DNA of 64,000 bases from Vibrio gallaecicus (GTDB lineage Bacteria; Pseudomonadota; Gammaproteobacteria; Enterobacterales; Vibrionaceae), in the NCBI RefSeq assembly GCF_024347495.1, contig NZ_AP025490.1, forward strand, positions 1,116,001-1,180,000, in the 5' to 3' direction. Below the pieces are notes generated by a model, which had not been told where the DNA came from, ran no database searches, and saw only the letters and a program-made list of their open reading frames with translations. Shown here piece by piece: positions 11,009 through 22,175 of the stretch (position 1 is the stretch's first letter; every line of letters starts with the position of its first letter). Both the position numbers and the translations under genes were made by a program.

Positions 11009-11230
11009 CTATTTGGCGGCGCTTGCTTCAACGGGCACCACAGAGCTTGCATGAGAGCCTTTTGGACCTTTCTCAATCTCATAGTCAACTTGTTGACCTG
11101 CTTTCAAAGTACGGTAACCGTCCATTTGAATTGTTGAGTAATGTGCGAAGATGTCACCGTCTTCACCTTCAGGGCAAATGAAACCAAACCCTTTGGCGTT
11201 ATTAAACCATTTTACTGTACCTGTAGCCAT
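11009..11230 (-). CDS. cspD: Cold-shock-domain protein CspD
   Basis: A 73-residue single cold-shock domain with the two RNA-binding motifs [15 protein letters not shown] (RNP1, KGFGFI) and DIFAHYS (RNP2). Length and location divergent from clpS-clpA are the same as for E. coli CspD, a stationary-phase inhibitor of DNA replication. The start at 11230 is chosen because GAGG lies about 10 bases before it; the ATG three codons upstream abuts that same GAGG. A 500-base regulatory spacer separates it from clpS. Confidence 0.93.
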   Translation of the reverse strand: MATGTVKWFNNAKGFGFICPEGEDGDIFAHYSTIQMDGYRTLKAGQQVDYEIEKGPKGSHASSVVPVEASAAK

Positions 11231-11741
11231 GCTATACATCCCTCATGCATTTTGTTACTGATGTTGTGTTTACTCTACTAACTCTTGGTTAGTGATATGA
11301 ATTTCTTTGCCAATTGCTTCTCAGTTAGCGACTTTCCTGTCGATATACATATTTTATTTTAAGTGAGCAATGTGGTGAATAAAAAACCACTTAGCACCAA
11401 TGTAGCTAATGAGCGAGCACAGTCAATAGTTAAATGGTATAAAAATTAACAAATTTGCTAACAAATCAACCTTGAGAAAGACAACTTTTCATCAACTTAA
11501 AGGCAGCTGAGGTGTTGAATGATGTCTTTAGTGAATACTGATGGTGTCTTTTTAATCAATCACATATGTTAATCTTGTTAATAGACAGGTTTTATTTGCA
11601 GCGATGCAAATGGTGGATTAGGCTCATTAGTAGGGAATGCATTTTTGAGCACCTTTCTTAGTACACCGCATTGCAGGGATGTGATAAATTAGTTTGAACA
11701 CTCTTCGTAATTTCCCGAGACAGAACCTTAGCAAAACTGAC
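11231..11741. other. Divergent spacer cspD / clpS
   Basis: About 510 bases without a gene. It holds the 5' regions of cspD and clpS and an inverted repeat ATTTGCA (11594-11600) / TGCAAAT (11605-11611) with a 4-base spacer, about 130 bases before clpS. Its role is unknown. A frame at 11627-11827 (-) is antisense to clpS and is not credible. Confidence 0.5.
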
Positions 11742-12062
11742 ATGAGTAAAAATTTTGAATGGGCATCTCCAGGCTCAGATTTACTGGAGAAAGAAACAAC
11801 TAAAGTTAAGCCGCCGGCTCTGTACAATGTTGTACTGAATAACGATGACTACACGCCGATGGATTTCGTAATTGAGATACTTGAGCGCTTTTTCTCTCTA
11901 GACATCGAGAAAGCAACGGATGTAATGCTTAAGGTTCATTATGAAGGTAAAGCAATTTGTGGCACATATAGTGCAGAAATTGCAGAAACAAAGGTAGCGC
12001 AGGTAACGATGTACTCAAAGGAAAATGAACATCCGCTACTATGTACAATGGAGCAAGCGTAA
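11742..12062 (+). CDS. clpS: ClpA adaptor protein ClpS
   Basis: A 106-residue adaptor, the standard length. The core [27 protein letters not shown] contains the NDD segment and the downstream helix that bind destabilising N-terminal residues, and the end [20 protein letters not shown] is equally conserved. ClpS delivers proteins with N-terminal Leu, Phe, Tyr or Trp to ClpAP and blocks other substrates. The ATG at 11742 gives the family N-terminus (MSKNFEW); an upstream TTG frame start at 11694 is unlikely. It is followed after 42 bases by clpA, with bpt and aat, which add such residues, about 3 kb away. Confidence 0.95.
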   Translation: MSKNFEWASPGSDLLEKETTKVKPPALYNVVLNNDDYTPMDFVIEILERFFSLDIEKATDVMLKVHYEGKAICGTYSAEIAETKVAQVTMYSKENEHPLLCTMEQA

Positions 12063-12104
12063 AGAATTGCTTGGACAACAAAGTTGTTCCCTTAGGAGGT
12101 ACTT

Positions 12105-14375
12105 ATGCTAAATAAAGAACTAGAATCGAGCTTAAATGGCGCATTTGCTCGTGCGCGTGACAAGCGTCATGAGTTTATGACTGTCGAACACCTCCTACTC
12201 GCATTATTAGAAAATGATGCAGCGAAGGAAACTCTTCAAGCCTGCCAGGCTGATTTAGACGCTTTGCGTCATGAACTCGATATTTTTATCGACCAAACAA
12301 CTCCCCTTATCCCAGAAAATGATGAGACACGTGAAACTCAGCCGACATTGAGCTTTCAACGTGTTCTACAACGTGCTGTTTTTCATGTGCAATCTTCCGG
12401 TCGAAGTGAGGTTACTGGGGCAAATGTACTTGTTGCTATCTTTAGTGAACAAGAATCTCACGCTGCATATCTACTTAAAAAGAATGATATTAGCCGTTTA
12501 GACATTGTTAATTTCATTTCACATGGTATTACCAAATCAGGAAATGATAGTGAAGATCTTTCGTCATCAGATTCTTTTGGCTCAGAAAGTACCGAAGAGG
12601 TCAGTTCAGAAGACCGTCTTGAAAGTTTTGCTACGAACCTGAACGAAGTGGCTAAGCAAGGTAATATTGACCCGTTAATCGGTCGTGATAAAGAGCTTGA
12701 GCGTACTATTCAAGTACTTTGTCGCCGTCGTAAAAACAACCCGCTACTCGTTGGGGAAGCTGGTGTAGGTAAAACTGCGATTGCTGAAGGTTTAGCTTGG
12801 CGTATTGTTGAAGGGCAAGTTCCAGATGTAATCAAAGATAGCGTTATCTATTCGTTAGATATTGGTTCTTTATTAGCTGGTACTAAATACCGTGGTGACT
12901 TTGAGAAACGTTTTAAAGCGATTCTCAAGCAACTTGAGAAAGAAGAAGAAGCGATTCTATTCATTGATGAAATCCACACTATTATTGGTGCGGGAGCGGC
13001 TTCTGGTGGTCAAGTAGATGCGGCTAATCTTATTAAGCCATTACTAAGTAGCGGCAAGCTGCGTTGTATTGGTTCGACAACTTACCAAGAATACAACTCT
13101 ATCTTTGAAAAAGAACGTGCACTTTCTCGCCGATTCCAAAAAATTGACATTGTTGAGCCATCGCTGGATGACACAACTAAAATTCTGATTGGATTGAAGC
13201 CTAAGTATGAAGCGCATCATGAAGTTCGTTATACAAATAAAGCACTTCGTGCAGCTGTAGAGCTTTCGGCTAAATACATCAATGAACGTCACCTTCCAGA
13301 TAAAGCCATCGATGTTATTGATGAAGCAGGGGCTCGTAGCCGCTTAGCTCCTGCCAGCCGTAGAAAGAAAACAGTTGGAGTGGCAGATATTGAAGCCATG
13401 GTTGCAAAAATGGCTCGAATTCCAGAGAAATCTGTGTCTTCATCTGATAAAGACATCCTTCAAAAGCTTGATAACAAGATGAAGATGTTGGTGTTCGGGC
13501 AAGATCCTGCGATTGATGTCTTAAGCGAAGCCATTAAACTCACTCGTGCTGGTTTAGGTGCAGAAAATAAACCTGTTGGCTCTTTCTTATTTGCTGGTCC
13601 TACTGGTGTTGGTAAGACAGAAGTCACTGTTCAGCTTTCAAAACTACTTGGTATAGAGCTACTGCGTTTTGATATGTCTGAATATGGTGAAAGACATTCG
13701 GTAAGTCGTTTAATCGGTGCTCCTCCTGGTTATGTAGGTTATGACCAAGGTGGTTTATTGACTGATGCAGTTATTAAACACCCTCACTCTGTAGTACTTC
13801 TTGATGAAATTGAGAAAGCTCACCCAGATATCTTTAACTTGCTATTGCAAGTGATGGATAACGGTACTTTGACTGATAACAATGGGCGTAAAGCTGATTT
13901 CCGTAATGTGATTCTAGTGATGACGACCAATGCGGGTGTAGCAGAAACTGAGAAGAAATCTATCGGTCTTATTCAACAAGATCATGCTCCAGATGCGATG
14001 GGTGAAATTAAAAAGCTCTTTACCCCTGAGTTTAGAAATCGCCTTGATAACATCATCTGGTTCAATAATTTAGACCAAACGGTAATTCACCAAGTCGTAG
14101 ATAAATTCATTGTAGAGCTTCAGGTTCAATTAGATGCTCGTGGTGTATCTTTAGAGGTTGCTGAGGATGCTCGTCATTGGTTAGCTGATAAGGGCTACGA
14201 TAAAACCATGGGGGCGCGTCCAATGGGACGTGTTATCCAAGATAAGCTGAAGAAGCCACTCGCTAATGAACTGTTGTTTGGAAGCTTGATTGATGGTGGT
14301 ACCGTAAAAGTATCACTGAAGAAAGATAAATTGCATTTTGATTACTTAGGTGCAAAAGAAGAAGTCATGCATTAA
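12105..14375 (+). CDS. clpA: ATP-dependent Clp protease ATPase subunit ClpA
   Basis: A 756-residue double-AAA+ unfoldase. The N-domain (1-140) begins [18 protein letters not shown] and binds ClpS; the first Walker A is [13 protein letters not shown] near 218 with Walker [11 protein letters not shown], and the second is [12 protein letters not shown] near 497 with [12 protein letters not shown]. The loop SIGLIQQD near 620 carries the IGL tripeptide that docks on ClpP. It unfolds substrates and feeds them into ClpP (not in this window). A strong AGGAGG-like site (TTAGGAGGTACTT) precedes the ATG. It forms an operon with clpS and is ended by the hairpin at 14410. Confidence 0.96.
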   Translation: MLNKELESSLNGAFARARDKRHEFMTVEHLLLALLENDAAKETLQACQADLDALRHELDIFIDQTTPLIPENDETRETQPTLSFQRVLQRAVFHVQSSGRSEVTGANVLVAIFSEQESHAAYLLKKNDISRLDIVNFISHGITKSGNDSEDLSSSDSFGSESTEEVSSEDRLESFATNLNEVAKQGNIDPLIGRDKELERTIQVLCRRRKNNPLLVGEAGVGKTAIAEGLAWRIVEGQVPDVIKDSVIYSLDIGSLLAGTKYRGDFEKRFKAILKQLEKEEEAILFIDEIHTIIGAGAASGGQVDAANLIKPLLSSGKLRCIGSTTYQEYNSIFEKERALSRRFQKIDIVEPSLDDTTKILIGLKPKYEAHHEVRYTNKALRAAVELSAKYINERHLPDKAIDVIDEAGARSRLAPASRRKKTVGVADIEAMVAKMARIPEKSVSSSDKDILQKLDNKMKMLVFGQDPAIDVLSEAIKLTRAGLGAENKPVGSFLFAGPTGVGKTEVTVQLSKLLGIELLRFDMSEYGERHSVSRLIGAPPGYVGYDQGGLLTDAVIKHPHSVVLLDEIEKAHPDIFNLLLQVMDNGTLTDNNGRKADFRNVILVMTTNAGVAETEKKSIGLIQQDHAPDAMGEIKKLFTPEFRNRLDNIIWFNNLDQTVIHQVVDKFIVELQVQLDARGVSLEVAEDARHWLADKGYDKTMGARPMGRVIQDKLKKPLANELLFGSLIDGGTVKVSLKKDKLHFDYLGAKEEVMH

Positions 14376-14403
14376 TTACACTTAATGTAAGGTTACTTTT
14401 GAT

Positions 14404-14825
<422 letters not shown>

Positions 14826-14906
14826 CTAATCCTCTTTCGAAACTTGGCTGTTTTTAACGGACTCGATTAGCCGCTAAAATCAAAATATGTAAAGTTGTCG
14901 CGTATT

Positions 14907-15605
14907 CTACCCTTGCCACAACTGATTTACTAGCCTTTGATGCCCTTGAAATCGTACTTTGTAGTTCATCGCTGGGCATTCATCTATCTGATACCCCAAA
15001 TATAACCATTGTTTTTGGTGTTGTTGGGCGTGTTGGATTTGATAAAGCACCCCTAAAGTGCCTAAAGAGAGCTCAATGTCGGGGTCGAAAAAAGTATAAA
15101 AAGCACTGGTGCAGTTACTCATAATATCGGTAACAGCGATAGCAATAAGCTTGTTCTCGTCATAAATATGCAAGAACTGAGTCGTGAGCCAGTGATTTTT
15201 AGAAAACTGCAAAAATTCATTTTGCTTCGGCGGGTACATACTACCAGTACGGTGACGAATCGTTATATAACGGCTATATAAGTCAAACCATTGTTCATCC
15301 ATCGTATCTTTTAAAACCCAGCGAAACGATTTTGCCTTGTTGAGAAGTCGCCTCTGGCTTTTGGAAAACGAAAAGTTAGGAATCGCCAGGCGAATCGCGT
15401 TACAAGAATTACACTTATCACAATGGGGTTTATACATAGTAGACCCACTTCGACGAAACCCATTAGCTAAGAGTACTTCATAGTTCTCAGGAGTATGCAT
15501 ATGTTCATCAAGCGCTACTGCGACTCTTTCTTCATGATCAGGTAAGTAACTGCACGCGTGATTGTCTGTTAACCCTATTTTTATTTGTTGTAAATCTGAA
15601 CTCAT
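14907..15605 (-). CDS. bpt: Aspartate/glutamate leucyltransferase (Bpt)
   Basis: A 232-residue member of the arginyl/leucyl-tRNA-protein transferase family. The N-terminal cysteine motif HCDKCNSC with an upstream cysteine (HACSYLP) and the C-terminal YLGYQIDECPAMNYK mark the family. Bpt moves leucine from Leu-tRNA to proteins with N-terminal Asp or Glu, making them ClpS substrates. The start at 15605 forms an ATGA overlap with the aat stop, so it is chosen over 15626; the two genes are surely translated together. This aat-bpt pair faces clpS-clpA across infA, so tagging and degradation are encoded side by side. Confidence 0.93.
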   Translation of the reverse strand: MSSDLQQIKIGLTDNHACSYLPDHEERVAVALDEHMHTPENYEVLLANGFRRSGSTMYKPHCDKCNSCNAIRLAIPNFSFSKSQRRLLNKAKSFRWVLKDTMDEQWFDLYSRYITIRHRTGSMYPPKQNEFLQFSKNHWLTTQFLHIYDENKLIAIAVTDIMSNCTSAFYTFFDPDIELSLGTLGVLYQIQHAQQHQKQWLYLGYQIDECPAMNYKVRFQGHQRLVNQLWQG

Positions 15606-16315
15606 GCAGGTGAAACCTCTAACCATTGAGGAGTAAAACAGCCGTCTTTTAATTTATTTCTTTGTAATTGTAGTAAGGAATCGAGAAATTCTTCACGGTC
15701 CACTTCAATTGCACCTAAAGACTCCAAATGAGGGTTCATGACCTGGCAATCAATAATTTGCCCACCAAACTCAGAAAAATGTTGGCAAAAATACCACAAT
15801 GCAACTTTTGAGGCGTTAGTTTGAGTGCTAAACATCGACTCACCACAAAAAACATGACCTTGAATTAGTCCATAGAGCCCGCCAATAAGCTGGTCGTTTT
15901 GCCATACCTCAACGGAGTGACACTGTTTTTGCTGAGCGAGCTCGATGTAAGATCTTTGCATATCTTTGTTCAGCCATGTTTCTTCTGCTGGGCGTAATGC
16001 CGAGCAAAGATGTATCACTTTGTCTGTGGCTTGATTTATGCTGACTTTATATTTGTGTTTTTTTTGAAACTTTTTAAGACTTTTAGCTGGTTTGAAGGTC
16101 TTAGGATAAAAGAGAGCCCGTGGTGCGGGGCTCCACCACAAAATGGGTTCTCCAGGACCATACCAAGGAAATATGCCTTGGCTGTACGCTTTTAAAATTC
16201 TTTGGGGGGATAGGTCACCACCAAAAGCTAACAGACCATTTGGGTCGTCTAATGCGTCAAAAGGTGATGGAAATTCCAGATTGTTGGTATCAAGCTCAGT
16301 TAAATATATAGTCAT
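15602..16315 (-). CDS. aat: Leucyl/phenylalanyl-tRNA-protein transferase
   Basis: A 237-residue protein with the family core: FPSPFDALDDPNGLLAFGGDLSP near the start, AYSQGIFPWYGPGEPILWWSPAPR (about 45-67), GGLYGLIQGHVFCGESMFS (about 145-165) and ALWYFCQHF. It adds Leu or Phe to proteins with N-terminal Lys or Arg, giving N-degrons for ClpS/ClpA. The stop overlaps the bpt start by ATGA. The Shine-Dalgarno at 16315 is weak. Confidence 0.95.
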   Translation of the reverse strand: MTIYLTELDTNNLEFPSPFDALDDPNGLLAFGGDLSPQRILKAYSQGIFPWYGPGEPILWWSPAPRALFYPKTFKPAKSLKKFQKKHKYKVSINQATDKVIHLCSALRPAEETWLNKDMQRSYIELAQQKQCHSVEVWQNDQLIGGLYGLIQGHVFCGESMFSTQTNASKVALWYFCQHFSEFGGQIIDCQVMNPHLESLGAIEVDREEFLDSLLQLQRNKLKDGCFTPQWLEVSPA

Positions 16316-16371
16316 AATAGTCGCGTTAAGAATTATTACCGAATCTTCAAATGGCGTTTAGGAGAATAACA

Positions 16372-16827
16372 ATGAAGAATTTTTTGTGGATTTTACTTGT
16401 TTTACCCATGTTGGCAAATGCTGGTTATAGCCGTAACCAAGCCAAGCAAGTAAAAGAAGTCGTTTACGGCAAGGTTGATTCAGTTCGATATATAACTCAG
16501 GAAGAGGTCATACAATCGAAAAGTAGCGGTTGGGAAACACTACTTGGTGCAGCTGTGGGGGGGCTAATTGGTAACCAATTTGGTGGAGGCACAGGGAAAG
16601 AAGTTGCTACTGCGGTTGGTGCTATTGCTGGCGCAGGTGTGGCTCATAATCGTGGTAACACACAATATAAAGTTGAATATAAATTGGTAGAGCTCTTGGT
16701 TGAGACTGACAAAGGGAAGCTAATAAATATTATTCAAGATGTTGACCGAACAATGATATTTGAGCGGGAAGATGAAGTTAGGATTTTGTATTTTACAGAT
16801 GGAGTCAGGGTTGATTTGGTGTACTAA
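16372..16827 (+). CDS. Glycine-zipper 2TM-domain exported protein
   Basis: A 151-residue protein with a signal peptide (MKNFLWILLVLPMLANAG) and a central glycine-zipper segment, GAAVGGLIGNQFGGGTGKEVATAVGAIAGAGVAHN (about 60-95), like the SlyB/Rickettsia 17-kDa antigen families. There is no lipobox cysteine after the signal, so it is probably not a lipoprotein. The C-terminal part is a small beta-rich region (VEYKLVELLVETDKGK). Such proteins sit in the outer membrane or periplasm; the role is unknown. GGAG 7 bases before 16372 fixes the start. It is divergent from aat. Confidence 0.78.
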   Translation: MKNFLWILLVLPMLANAGYSRNQAKQVKEVVYGKVDSVRYITQEEVIQSKSSGWETLLGAAVGGLIGNQFGGGTGKEVATAVGAIAGAGVAHNRGNTQYKVEYKLVELLVETDKGKLINIIQDVDRTMIFEREDEVRILYFTDGVRVDLVY

Positions 16828-16856
16828 ATTTAAAGTAGGTTTGGTTGACTAAATAT

Positions 16857-16872
16857 TCACCTTTAAAGGTGA
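16857..16872. repeat. 16-bp perfect palindrome upstream of aroA
   Basis: TCACCTTTAAAGGTGA is its own reverse complement. It sits 30 bases after the glycine-zipper gene and about 120 bases before aroA. It has no T tract and could be an operator or an mRNA hairpin. Confidence 0.7.
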
Positions 16873-16990
16873 GATTAGCTCTGGAGTTCGGTCTTAAATT
16901 TCGATAGTCTGCTAGTACGAAGAATTATTCATTGCTTGACAACCCAGCGCTTAGTCGCATGTTCAAGTGATACAAGGACTAATAAATTTA

Positions 16991-18271
16991 ATGGAAAGCC
17001 TAACGTTACAACCAATTCAGAAAGTGAACGGTGAAGTAAATTTACCTGGTTCAAAAAGTGTTTCGAATCGTGCATTGCTGCTAGCTGCATTATCTTCAGG
17101 TAAAACAAGACTAACTAACTTACTTGATAGTGATGATATTCGTCATATGCTGAATGCACTCACTCAGTTAGGTGTTAATTACCAGTTATCTTCAGATAAA
17201 ACTGTATGTGAAGTTGAAGGGCTTGGTGGTGTATTTGAAGCTGATAAAACATTGGAACTATTTCTAGGTAATGCCGGTACGGCAATGCGTCCACTTGCTG
17301 CGGCTTTGTGTCTTGGTAAAGGTGAATTCGTATTGACTGGCGAACCTCGCATGAAAGAGCGGCCTATTGGACATTTAGTCGCAGCGCTTCGTACCGCGGG
17401 AGCGGATGTTGAATATTTAGAAAATGAAGATTTCCCCCCTCTTAAAATTAAAGGGACAGGCTTAAAGAGTGGTCGAGTTTCAATTGACGGTTCGATCTCT
17501 AGTCAGTTTTTAACCGCATTCTTAATGGCTGCTCCTTTAGCTGAAGGTGAAATTCGCATCAATATTGAAGGCGAATTAGTTTCTAAACCTTACATTGATA
17601 TCACTCTGCACATAATGAAACAGTTTGGTGTTGAAGTGATTAATAACGACTATCAAGAGTTTGTTATTCCAGCAGGGCAACAGTATGTCGCGCCGGGTGA
17701 TTTTCTTGTTGAAGGTGACGCCTCTTCTGCTTCATATTTCCTAGCGGCTGCAGCGATTAAAGGTGGAGAAATAAAAGTTACCGGAATTGGTAAAAATAGT
17801 ATTCAAGGCGATATTCAATTTGCCGATGCATTAGAAAAAATGGGCGCTGAAATTGAGTGGGGTGATGACTATGTTATTTCTCGCTGTGGAGAGCTGAAAG
17901 GCATCGATATGGATTACAACCATATTCCTGATGCAGCAATGACTATCGCGACAACTGCTCTTTTTGCGACAGGTACAACCGCTATTCGCAATGTGTATAA
18001 CTGGCGAGTAAAAGAAACAGACCGATTAGCTGCGATGGCGACAGAATTACGCAAGGTCGGAGCTGAAGTTGAAGAGGGTGAAGACTACATTATAGTGAAG
18101 CCTGTTGCACAGCTGAAGCATGCGGAAATTGACACATATGATGACCATCGCATGGCAATGTGCTTCTCGCTTGTTGCGTTAAGTGATACACCAGTAACCA
18201 TTAATGATCCTGGGTGTACATCCAAGACATTTCCTAATTACTTTGACAAGCTAAAAGTGCTGAGTCAGTAA
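16991..18271 (+). CDS. aroA: 5-enolpyruvylshikimate-3-phosphate synthase
   Basis: A 426-residue enzyme, the same length as other vibrio AroA proteins. It has [18 protein letters not shown] near the start (PEP and shikimate-3-phosphate binding), [15 protein letters not shown] around 90 and [14 protein letters not shown] around 120, the glyphosate-sensitive class I pattern. It joins PEP to shikimate-3-phosphate in aromatic amino-acid synthesis. The ATG at 16991 matches family N-termini (MESLTLQPI); a GTG at 16967 is also open. The gene appears to stand alone, with a terminator directly behind it. Confidence 0.97.
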   Translation: MESLTLQPIQKVNGEVNLPGSKSVSNRALLLAALSSGKTRLTNLLDSDDIRHMLNALTQLGVNYQLSSDKTVCEVEGLGGVFEADKTLELFLGNAGTAMRPLAAALCLGKGEFVLTGEPRMKERPIGHLVAALRTAGADVEYLENEDFPPLKIKGTGLKSGRVSIDGSISSQFLTAFLMAAPLAEGEIRINIEGELVSKPYIDITLHIMKQFGVEVINNDYQEFVIPAGQQYVAPGDFLVEGDASSASYFLAAAAIKGGEIKVTGIGKNSIQGDIQFADALEKMGAEIEWGDDYVISRCGELKGIDMDYNHIPDAAMTIATTALFATGTTAIRNVYNWRVKETDRLAAMATELRKVGAEVEEGEDYIIVKPVAQLKHAEIDTYDDHRMAMCFSLVALSDTPVTINDPGCTSKTFPNYFDKLKVLSQ

Positions 18272-18274
18272 TGT

Positions 18275-18306
18275 AAAAAGCTTGCCTAAATGGCAAGCTT
18301 TTTTCT
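18275..18306. terminator. Terminator after aroA
   Basis: Stem AAAAAGCTTGCC (18275-18286) / GGCAAGCTTTTT (18292-18303) with T run. It lies between convergent aroA and yciN, so it may serve both. Confidence 0.85.
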
Positions 18307-18319
18307 TTGTTCTCAGTCT

Positions 18320-18574
18320 TTATTTGGAATCTTCTAAAGTAAATTCTTTAGATAGATGATGTGCTAAGTATTTGAACATATTAAATACGGCTGTTGTATT
18401 AGGTGTAGGTAAACCATTATCGTCTAGGAAGTATTCACCTTTAAATACTAAGACTTCGTCTTTCTCTGTAACACTTGTCGCTCGCATGCCTTCAATGTAG
18501 TCAGCGTGAGATTGAATGACTTGGTTTGCGATAAGTAATAGGTCAAATTCAGCAATAACGTTTTTAGTGCTCAT
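18320..18574 (-). CDS. yciN: YciN-like DUF2498 protein
   Basis: An 84-residue cytoplasmic protein with the family core VLVFKGEYFLDDNGLP followed by TTAVFNMFKYLAHHLS, as I recall for E. coli YciN, of unknown function. YciN also neighbours topA in E. coli, which supports the name. It is divergent from topA and convergent with aroA. Confidence 0.85.
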   Translation of the reverse strand: MSTKNVIAEFDLLLIANQVIQSHADYIEGMRATSVTEKDEVLVFKGEYFLDDNGLPTPNTTAVFNMFKYLAHHLSKEFTLEDSK

Positions 18575-19011
18575 GGTTTAATCTCAATAGGCAATTAATA
18601 AAACTAGTTTATTGACCGAGTACATAATTTCAATGATTTAACTACACATGATGTGAGAGTTTTCTAATATCAGTAAATTATTTTGTGATTTATAACAAAA
18701 ATAATTGCATGAAGTTCGCGTTCAAGCAAACTACGCGCATAGTATGTGCTCGTTTTGTTAGTAAAGCCTTACCAATAAAGGCTAGCCCTGTAATTTCAGG
18801 CATATGTCGTTACATTCATCTATTGTGTGCCTTTCTTAGCTGAGTCGTCGAATTGTCGAGCAATCAGATCTAATTTTGAAAAAAGCGGTTGATCTTCTAG
18901 TAATCTCGCACAATAGTAAAAAAAGAAGCAATGAATTTAGAATATCATGCGTAAAAGCCCAAATAGATTTCTTTGAGCTGAAGCATCGTGATTAAGGACG
19001 TTAGAGTCAAT
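18575..19011. other. Divergent spacer yciN / topA
   Basis: About 440 bases without a gene. It includes a weak inverted repeat AGCCTT / AAGGCT near 18765-18783. In other bacteria topA has several supercoiling-sensitive promoters here; I cannot place them confidently from this sequence. Confidence 0.5.
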
Positions 19012-21645
19012 ATGGGTAAATCGCTCGTTATAGTGGAGTCGCCAGCCAAGGCCAAAACTATCAATAAATATCTTGGCAAGGACTTTGTCGTTAAATCTAG
19101 TGTGGGTCACGTACGTGATTTGCCTACTGCTGGTCAAAGTACTGGTAAAAAAGCGGCTGCAGTTTCAACAAAAGGTATGAGCCCTGAAGATAAGGCTCGT
19201 ATTAAAAAAGAAAAAGATCGTAAAGCGCTGATCAAAAAGATGGGTATTAACCCATATCAAGAGTGGGAAGCGAATTATCAAATTCTACCTGGCAAAGAAA
19301 AAGTAGTTGCTGAACTGCAAAAACTTGCTAAAGACGCTGACCACGTTTATCTCGCAACCGATTTGGACCGCGAAGGAGAAGCTATCGCATGGCACCTTCG
19401 TGAGATCATCGGTGGTGATGAATCGCGATACAAGCGCGTAGTTTTTAATGAAATTACAAAAAATGCTATTCAGCAAGCTTTTGAAACTCCTGGTGAGTTG
19501 AACATTGATGGCGTAAACGCACAACAAGCACGTCGTTTTATGGACCGTGTGGTTGGTTTTATGGTGTCACCGCTGCTTTGGAAAAAAGTAGCACGAGGTC
19601 TATCCGCTGGCCGTGTTCAATCAGTAGCTGTAAAACTATTGGTTGAACGTGAGCGCGAGATTAACGCCTTTATTCCCGAAGAGTTCTGGGATGTGCACGC
19701 AGATACCAAAACGGCAGATAAAACTGATTTTAGACTGCAAGTCGCTCAGAAAGGCGGTGTAGCGTTTAAACCTGACAATGAAGCGCAAACACAAGCTGCA
19801 GTAAGCGTTTTAGAAAAAGCGCAATACGAAGTATGTAAACGTGAAGACCGCCCAACGAAGAGTAAGCCGTCTGCACCTTATATTACGTCTACACTGCAAC
19901 AAGCAGCGAGCACTCGTCTTGGTTATGGCGTAAAGAAAACCATGATGCTCGCTCAACGCCTGTATGAAGCGGGTTACATTACTTATATGCGTACTGACTC
20001 GACTAACTTGAGTTCAGAAGCGGTAGAAGCTGCTCGTGAATTTATTGGTTCTGAGTTTGGCGAACAATATCTTCCACCTAAAGCACTTGTTTACGGTAGC
20101 AAAGAGGGCGCTCAAGAGGCCCACGAAGCGATTCGTCCTTCAAGCGTTGATGTTAAGTCAGATGACCTAAACGGTGTAGACGCAGATGCTCATAAGCTTT
20201 ATTCACTGATTTGGAATCAATTTGTTGCTTGTCAGATGACACCTGCACAATACGATTCAACAACAGTGAGCGTTAAAGCTGATGAATACACGTTAAAAGC
20301 GAAAGGTCGTATTCTAAAGTTTGATGGTTGGACTCGTGTTCAACGTCCAATGGGTAAGAACGAAGATACGATCCTTCCGGCAGTGCAGATCGGCGATAAG
20401 CTAGACTTAATCGCTCTAGATCCTAAACAGCACTTTACTAAGCCGCCAGCGCGTTTCACTGAAGCAGCTCTAGTAAAAGAGCTTGAGAAGCGTGGTATTG
20501 GTCGTCCTTCAACTTACGCATCAATCATCTCGACTATTCAAGATCGTGGTTACGTGAAAGTTGAGCAGCGTCGTTTCTATGCTGAGAAAATGGGTGAAAT
20601 TGTTACTGACCGATTAGATGGCAGTTTCAATGACCTAATGAACTACGACTTTACGGCTCGTATGGAGCAGAAGTTAGACCAAATTGCAGAAGGTGAAACA
20701 AGCTGGAAAGGCGTGCTAGATAACTTCTTCACAGACTTTACTGGCGATTTGGAAAAAGCAGACTTAGATGAAGACGCAGGTGGCATGAAGCCGAACCATA
20801 TCGTGGAAACCGATATTGAGTGTCCGACTTGTAGCCGAAAAATGGGTATTCGTACTGCTTCGACAGGTGTATTCCTAGGGTGTTCTGGTTATGCGCTTCC
20901 ACCTAAAGAGCGTTGCAAAACAACAATCAACCTGGGTGATGAAGAAGGCATTATCAACGTACTTGAAGAAGACGTTGAAACAGCAGCACTTCGAGCTAAA
21001 AAGCGTTGTCCTATTTGTGAAACCGCAATGGATGCTTATCTGATTGATGATAAGCGCAAGATGCACGTATGTGGTAACAACCCTAACTGTGAAGGTTACG
21101 TGGTTGAACACGGTGAGTTCAAAGTGAAAGGCTATGATGGTCCGCTTGTTGAGTGTGACAAGTGTGGTTCTGACATGGTTCTAAAGAACGGTCGTTTCGG
21201 TAAGTACATGGACTGTACGAGTGAAGATTGTAAGAACACTCGTAAGATTCTAAAGAATGGTGAAGTTGCGCCTCCTAAAGAAGACCCAGTACACTTACCT
21301 GAATTGCCATGTGAAAACTCAGATGCTTACTTTGTTTTACGTGATGGTGCTTCTGGCCTGTTTATGGCTGCAAGTAACTTCCCTAAATCACGTGAAACAC
21401 GCGCACCTTTAGTATCGGAATTGGTACGTTTTAAAGATCGCATCTCTCCTAAATTCCAATACCTTGCGACTGCACCTCAAGCAGACCCGGATGGTAAGCC
21501 AGCAGTGGTTCGATTTAGCCGCAAGACTAAAGAAAACTACGTTCGTACAGAGGCTGATGGTAAGCCTTCAGGCTGGACTGCAATGTATGTTGATGGGAAA
21601 TGGGAAGTTACGGATAAACGTAAGAAGCCTAAAGCAAAAGATTAA
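19012..21645 (+). CDS. topA: DNA topoisomerase I
   Basis: An 877-residue type IA topoisomerase. The Toprim domain starts [21 protein letters not shown] with [13 protein letters not shown] around 110. The catalytic tyrosine is Y325 in [13 protein letters not shown]. The C-terminus has zinc-ribbon modules: CPTC with a later CSGY and RCKT, CPIC with VCGNNPNC, and CDKC with DCTSEDC, then a basic tail ending in KKPKAKD. It relaxes negative supercoils. The ATG at 19012 gives the family N-terminus; the in-frame GTG at 18988 adds eight residues and is less likely. Confidence 0.97.
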   Translation: MGKSLVIVESPAKAKTINKYLGKDFVVKSSVGHVRDLPTAGQSTGKKAAAVSTKGMSPEDKARIKKEKDRKALIKKMGINPYQEWEANYQILPGKEKVVAELQKLAKDADHVYLATDLDREGEAIAWHLREIIGGDESRYKRVVFNEITKNAIQQAFETPGELNIDGVNAQQARRFMDRVVGFMVSPLLWKKVARGLSAGRVQSVAVKLLVEREREINAFIPEEFWDVHADTKTADKTDFRLQVAQKGGVAFKPDNEAQTQAAVSVLEKAQYEVCKREDRPTKSKPSAPYITSTLQQAASTRLGYGVKKTMMLAQRLYEAGYITYMRTDSTNLSSEAVEAAREFIGSEFGEQYLPPKALVYGSKEGAQEAHEAIRPSSVDVKSDDLNGVDADAHKLYSLIWNQFVACQMTPAQYDSTTVSVKADEYTLKAKGRILKFDGWTRVQRPMGKNEDTILPAVQIGDKLDLIALDPKQHFTKPPARFTEAALVKELEKRGIGRPSTYASIISTIQDRGYVKVEQRRFYAEKMGEIVTDRLDGSFNDLMNYDFTARMEQKLDQIAEGETSWKGVLDNFFTDFTGDLEKADLDEDAGGMKPNHIVETDIECPTCSRKMGIRTASTGVFLGCSGYALPPKERCKTTINLGDEEGIINVLEEDVETAALRAKKRCPICETAMDAYLIDDKRKMHVCGNNPNCEGYVVEHGEFKVKGYDGPLVECDKCGSDMVLKNGRFGKYMDCTSEDCKNTRKILKNGEVAPPKEDPVHLPELPCENSDAYFVLRDGASGLFMAASNFPKSRETRAPLVSELVRFKDRISPKFQYLATAPQADPDGKPAVVRFSRKTKENYVRTEADGKPSGWTAMYVDGKWEVTDKRKKPKAKD

Positions 21646-21659
21646 ATATTAGAAAAATA

Positions 21660-21690
21660 AAAGCAGCGACTCTATCGCTGCTTTTTTTTA
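21660..21690 (+). terminator. Terminator of topA
   Basis: Stem AGCAGCGA (21662-21669) / TCGCTGCT (21675-21682) followed by eight T. Confidence 0.85.
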
Positions 21691-22175
21691 TCTAAAATTT
21701 GATGAAAAATATGATTTATTAAATGAGAGAATTTTTTATGTACACAGCAATTGCAAATGTTTGCAGTCAGGTTATTATCGTTGTTGCATAAAGGTTTTGG
21801 TATTCATGCAGCTGTAATGAATATTGATTACTATGACTTTACTGGTTATTGATAATTGTATTGAAACTGTACTTTGACTGTTAATTTTTTGTAAACTGTG
21901 ACGTTTGTAGTGTGAGCTGGTTTAAGTCTTCGAAAAGCAAACGGTTATATAACACAGAATGTCATATTTAAAATTGAAATCGATATGAAAATCGATACCT
22001 TATAAAAACAAAGTGCCAATAATAGGGCGCACATAACAACGTTTGGCTTAGTGTTATTCTCATAATTTATGAATGAATATTTACTAAATACCTAAATCTA
22101 TAGTTAGTATCCATCCCCCGAGATCACTCATATATGGGTACTAACACGACAAGCTATAAGTATATGGAGAATAAA
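21691..22175. other. Leader and promoter region of glgC
   Basis: About 485 AT-rich bases with no gene. AATCGATA occurs twice in direct orientation at 21978-21985 and 21990-21997, spaced 12 bases from start to start, about 190 bases before the glgC ATG. It may be a regulator site; the regulator is not known. Confidence 0.5.
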
